A stretch of 6,350 bases of DNA from NCBI GenBank assembly GCA_937875615.1, contig CALNBU010000802.1, forward strand, positions 1 to 6,350, in the 5' to 3' direction. Made by a program: the position numbers and the translations under genes. Source of the stretch: an uncultured Archangium sp. GTDB taxonomy: Bacteria; Myxococcota; Myxococcia; Myxococcales; Myxococcaceae. Below are positions 5,667 through 6,350 of this stretch, piece by piece; positions within the stretch are counted from its first letter, which is position 1; the number at the start of each line of letters is the position of its first letter. The notes beneath the pieces are model-generated. The model saw only the letters and a list, made by a program, of their open reading frames with translations. It was not told the DNA's origin and searched no databases.

Positions 5667-6350
5667 GTGAGCCGCATTCTGGGTGCCTTCCGGTGGGCCT
5701 TCGTCCCGCTGGGGCTCTTCGCCGTGGTGGCGGTGGGGGTGCACGCGGCGGCCGACGTCATCGACGAGTCCATCTTGCGGCTGGTGGAGCGCATCGACGT
5801 CTTCTTCGACGCCTTCTTCTCGGCCCACGAATGGACCGCCGCGTGGGTCGACGCCATCGACGCGCGGGAGCGCATCGCCCTGGCCCGCGGGCTGGCCTTC
5901 ACCTGGGAGGTGGCCGTCGATGCCTTCATCGCGCTGCCCAAGCTGGGCTTCGACGACCAGGTGTTGCCGGTGCGCGAGCTGCTGGCGCGGCTCAACCGGC
6001 AGCCCACGCCCATGCGGCTGTTGCGGCCGCTGCTGGCGGCCACCTTCGTGGTGGCAGGCGCGGTGCAGGTCTCGAAGCTGGTGGAGTCGACGCTCTTCGT
6101 GGGCCTGGTGGGCGACGTCGCGCCTGCGGAGGTGGCCGCGTGGCTGTCGCGCGTGGCCGGCGGGAGCGCGCTGCTGGTGGTGCTCGTCAGCTGTGGTTGG
6201 CGCGCGGTGCTGCGCTCGCTCCAGCACGCCGACGACGTGTGCCGGACCTCGGCGCGGCCCTGGCTGTCGGGGCTGCTGGGGACGGCGCTGGCGCTGCCGC
6301 TGGCGGCCGCCCTGGTGTTCTCGGCGCTCGACGGTTGGTGGGCGCCGGGC
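5667..6350 (+). CDS. Uncharacterised multi-pass membrane protein (3' end beyond window)
   Basis: An open frame of 228 codons reaches the right edge without a stop. I do not recognise the family. It starts with a basic MSRILGAFRW-type N-terminus and a hydrophobic segment (about 11-28), then a mostly soluble, Asp/Phe-rich amphipathic stretch (about 30-118). Further hydrophobic segments lie at about 121-149 (perhaps a hairpin), 166-176 and 199-220, so at least four membrane spans are likely. GTG codons at 5667 and 5658 are both in frame; 5667 is chosen because GGTGGA lies 5 bases upstream, but the site is weak. A better-looking AGGAG (5621-5625) has no start codon at a usable distance. Codon use matches the neighbours, which supports a native coding gene. 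It follows the pnp terminator, so it is probably transcribed independently; no promoter is evident. Confidence 0.7.
   Translation, partial: MSRILGAFRWAFVPLGLFAVVAVGVHAAADVIDESILRLVERIDVFFDAFFSAHEWTAAWVDAIDARERIALARGLAFTWEVAVDAFIALPKLGFDDQVLPVRELLARLNRQPTPMRLLRPLLAATFVVAGAVQVSKLVESTLFVGLVGDVAPAEVAAWLSRVAGGSALLVVLVSCGWRAVLRSLQHADDVCRTSARPWLSGLLGTALALPLAAALVFSALDGWWAPG

Noticed and set aside
3413..6043. 876-codon open frame on the minus strand across the whole of pnp
   Set aside because: It is antisense to a fully conserved pnp. Its product is low-complexity (Leu/Asp/Gly/His/Arg rich) with no recognisable domain. Long antisense frames are expected opposite genes with very GC-rich third positions.
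5463..6227. 254-codon minus-strand frame over the pnp end and the downstream gene
   Set aside because: The product is His/Arg/Gln-rich and low-complexity, it crosses the pnp terminator, and it lies opposite a plus-strand frame with sensible membrane-protein composition.
1..6350. CRISPR array, insertion sequence, tRNA or phage-like content
   Set aside because: I saw no regularly spaced repeats, terminal inverted repeats with a transposase, tRNA-like folds or phage genes. Codon use is uniform across the window.

Overview
This is a very GC-rich window with strong G/C preference at third codon positions. Together with the Asp-Ala-Gly-rich lipoprotein tether, the outer-membrane TonB-dependent receptor and the rpsO-pnp pair, this suggests a Gram-negative deltaproteobacterial-type genome, most likely a myxobacterium (Myxococcota). 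That assignment rests on composition and protein style, not on a search.

Layout. (1) Bases 1-438, minus strand: the N-terminal part of an XRE-type helix-turn-helix regulator that leads into what looks like a periplasmic-binding-protein-like sensor domain and runs off the left edge. (2) Bases 439-513: a compact divergent control region with a perfect palindrome (GTCAAG-N4-CTTGAC) and a second overlapping inverted repeat. Both overlap the -35 hexamer of a candidate rightward promoter. (3) Bases 514-2880, plus strand: a small predicted lipoprotein of unknown family, followed after one spacer codon by a 629-residue TonB-dependent receptor. The two look translationally coupled. (4) Bases 2904-3320: promoter, structured leader, rpsO (ribosomal protein S15) and an intrinsic terminator. 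(5) Bases 3321-5616: a leader with a strong hairpin, pnp (polynucleotide phosphorylase) and a second intrinsic terminator. (6) Bases 5667-6350: the start of an unrecognised multi-pass membrane protein, cut by the right edge.

How the parts work together. The left half looks like a self-contained uptake module: a ligand-sensing repressor divergent from a lipoprotein/outer-membrane receptor pair, with an operator placed to control it. The substrate cannot be read from the sequence. The right half is the conserved translation/RNA-turnover pair rpsO-pnp. Each gene has a structured leader and a terminator, so each may be autoregulated as in better-studied bacteria. No mobile element, CRISPR array, tRNA or rRNA is visible, and no stretch over 300 bases lacks a gene. 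The least explained parts are the regulator-lipoprotein-receptor module and the downstream membrane protein.
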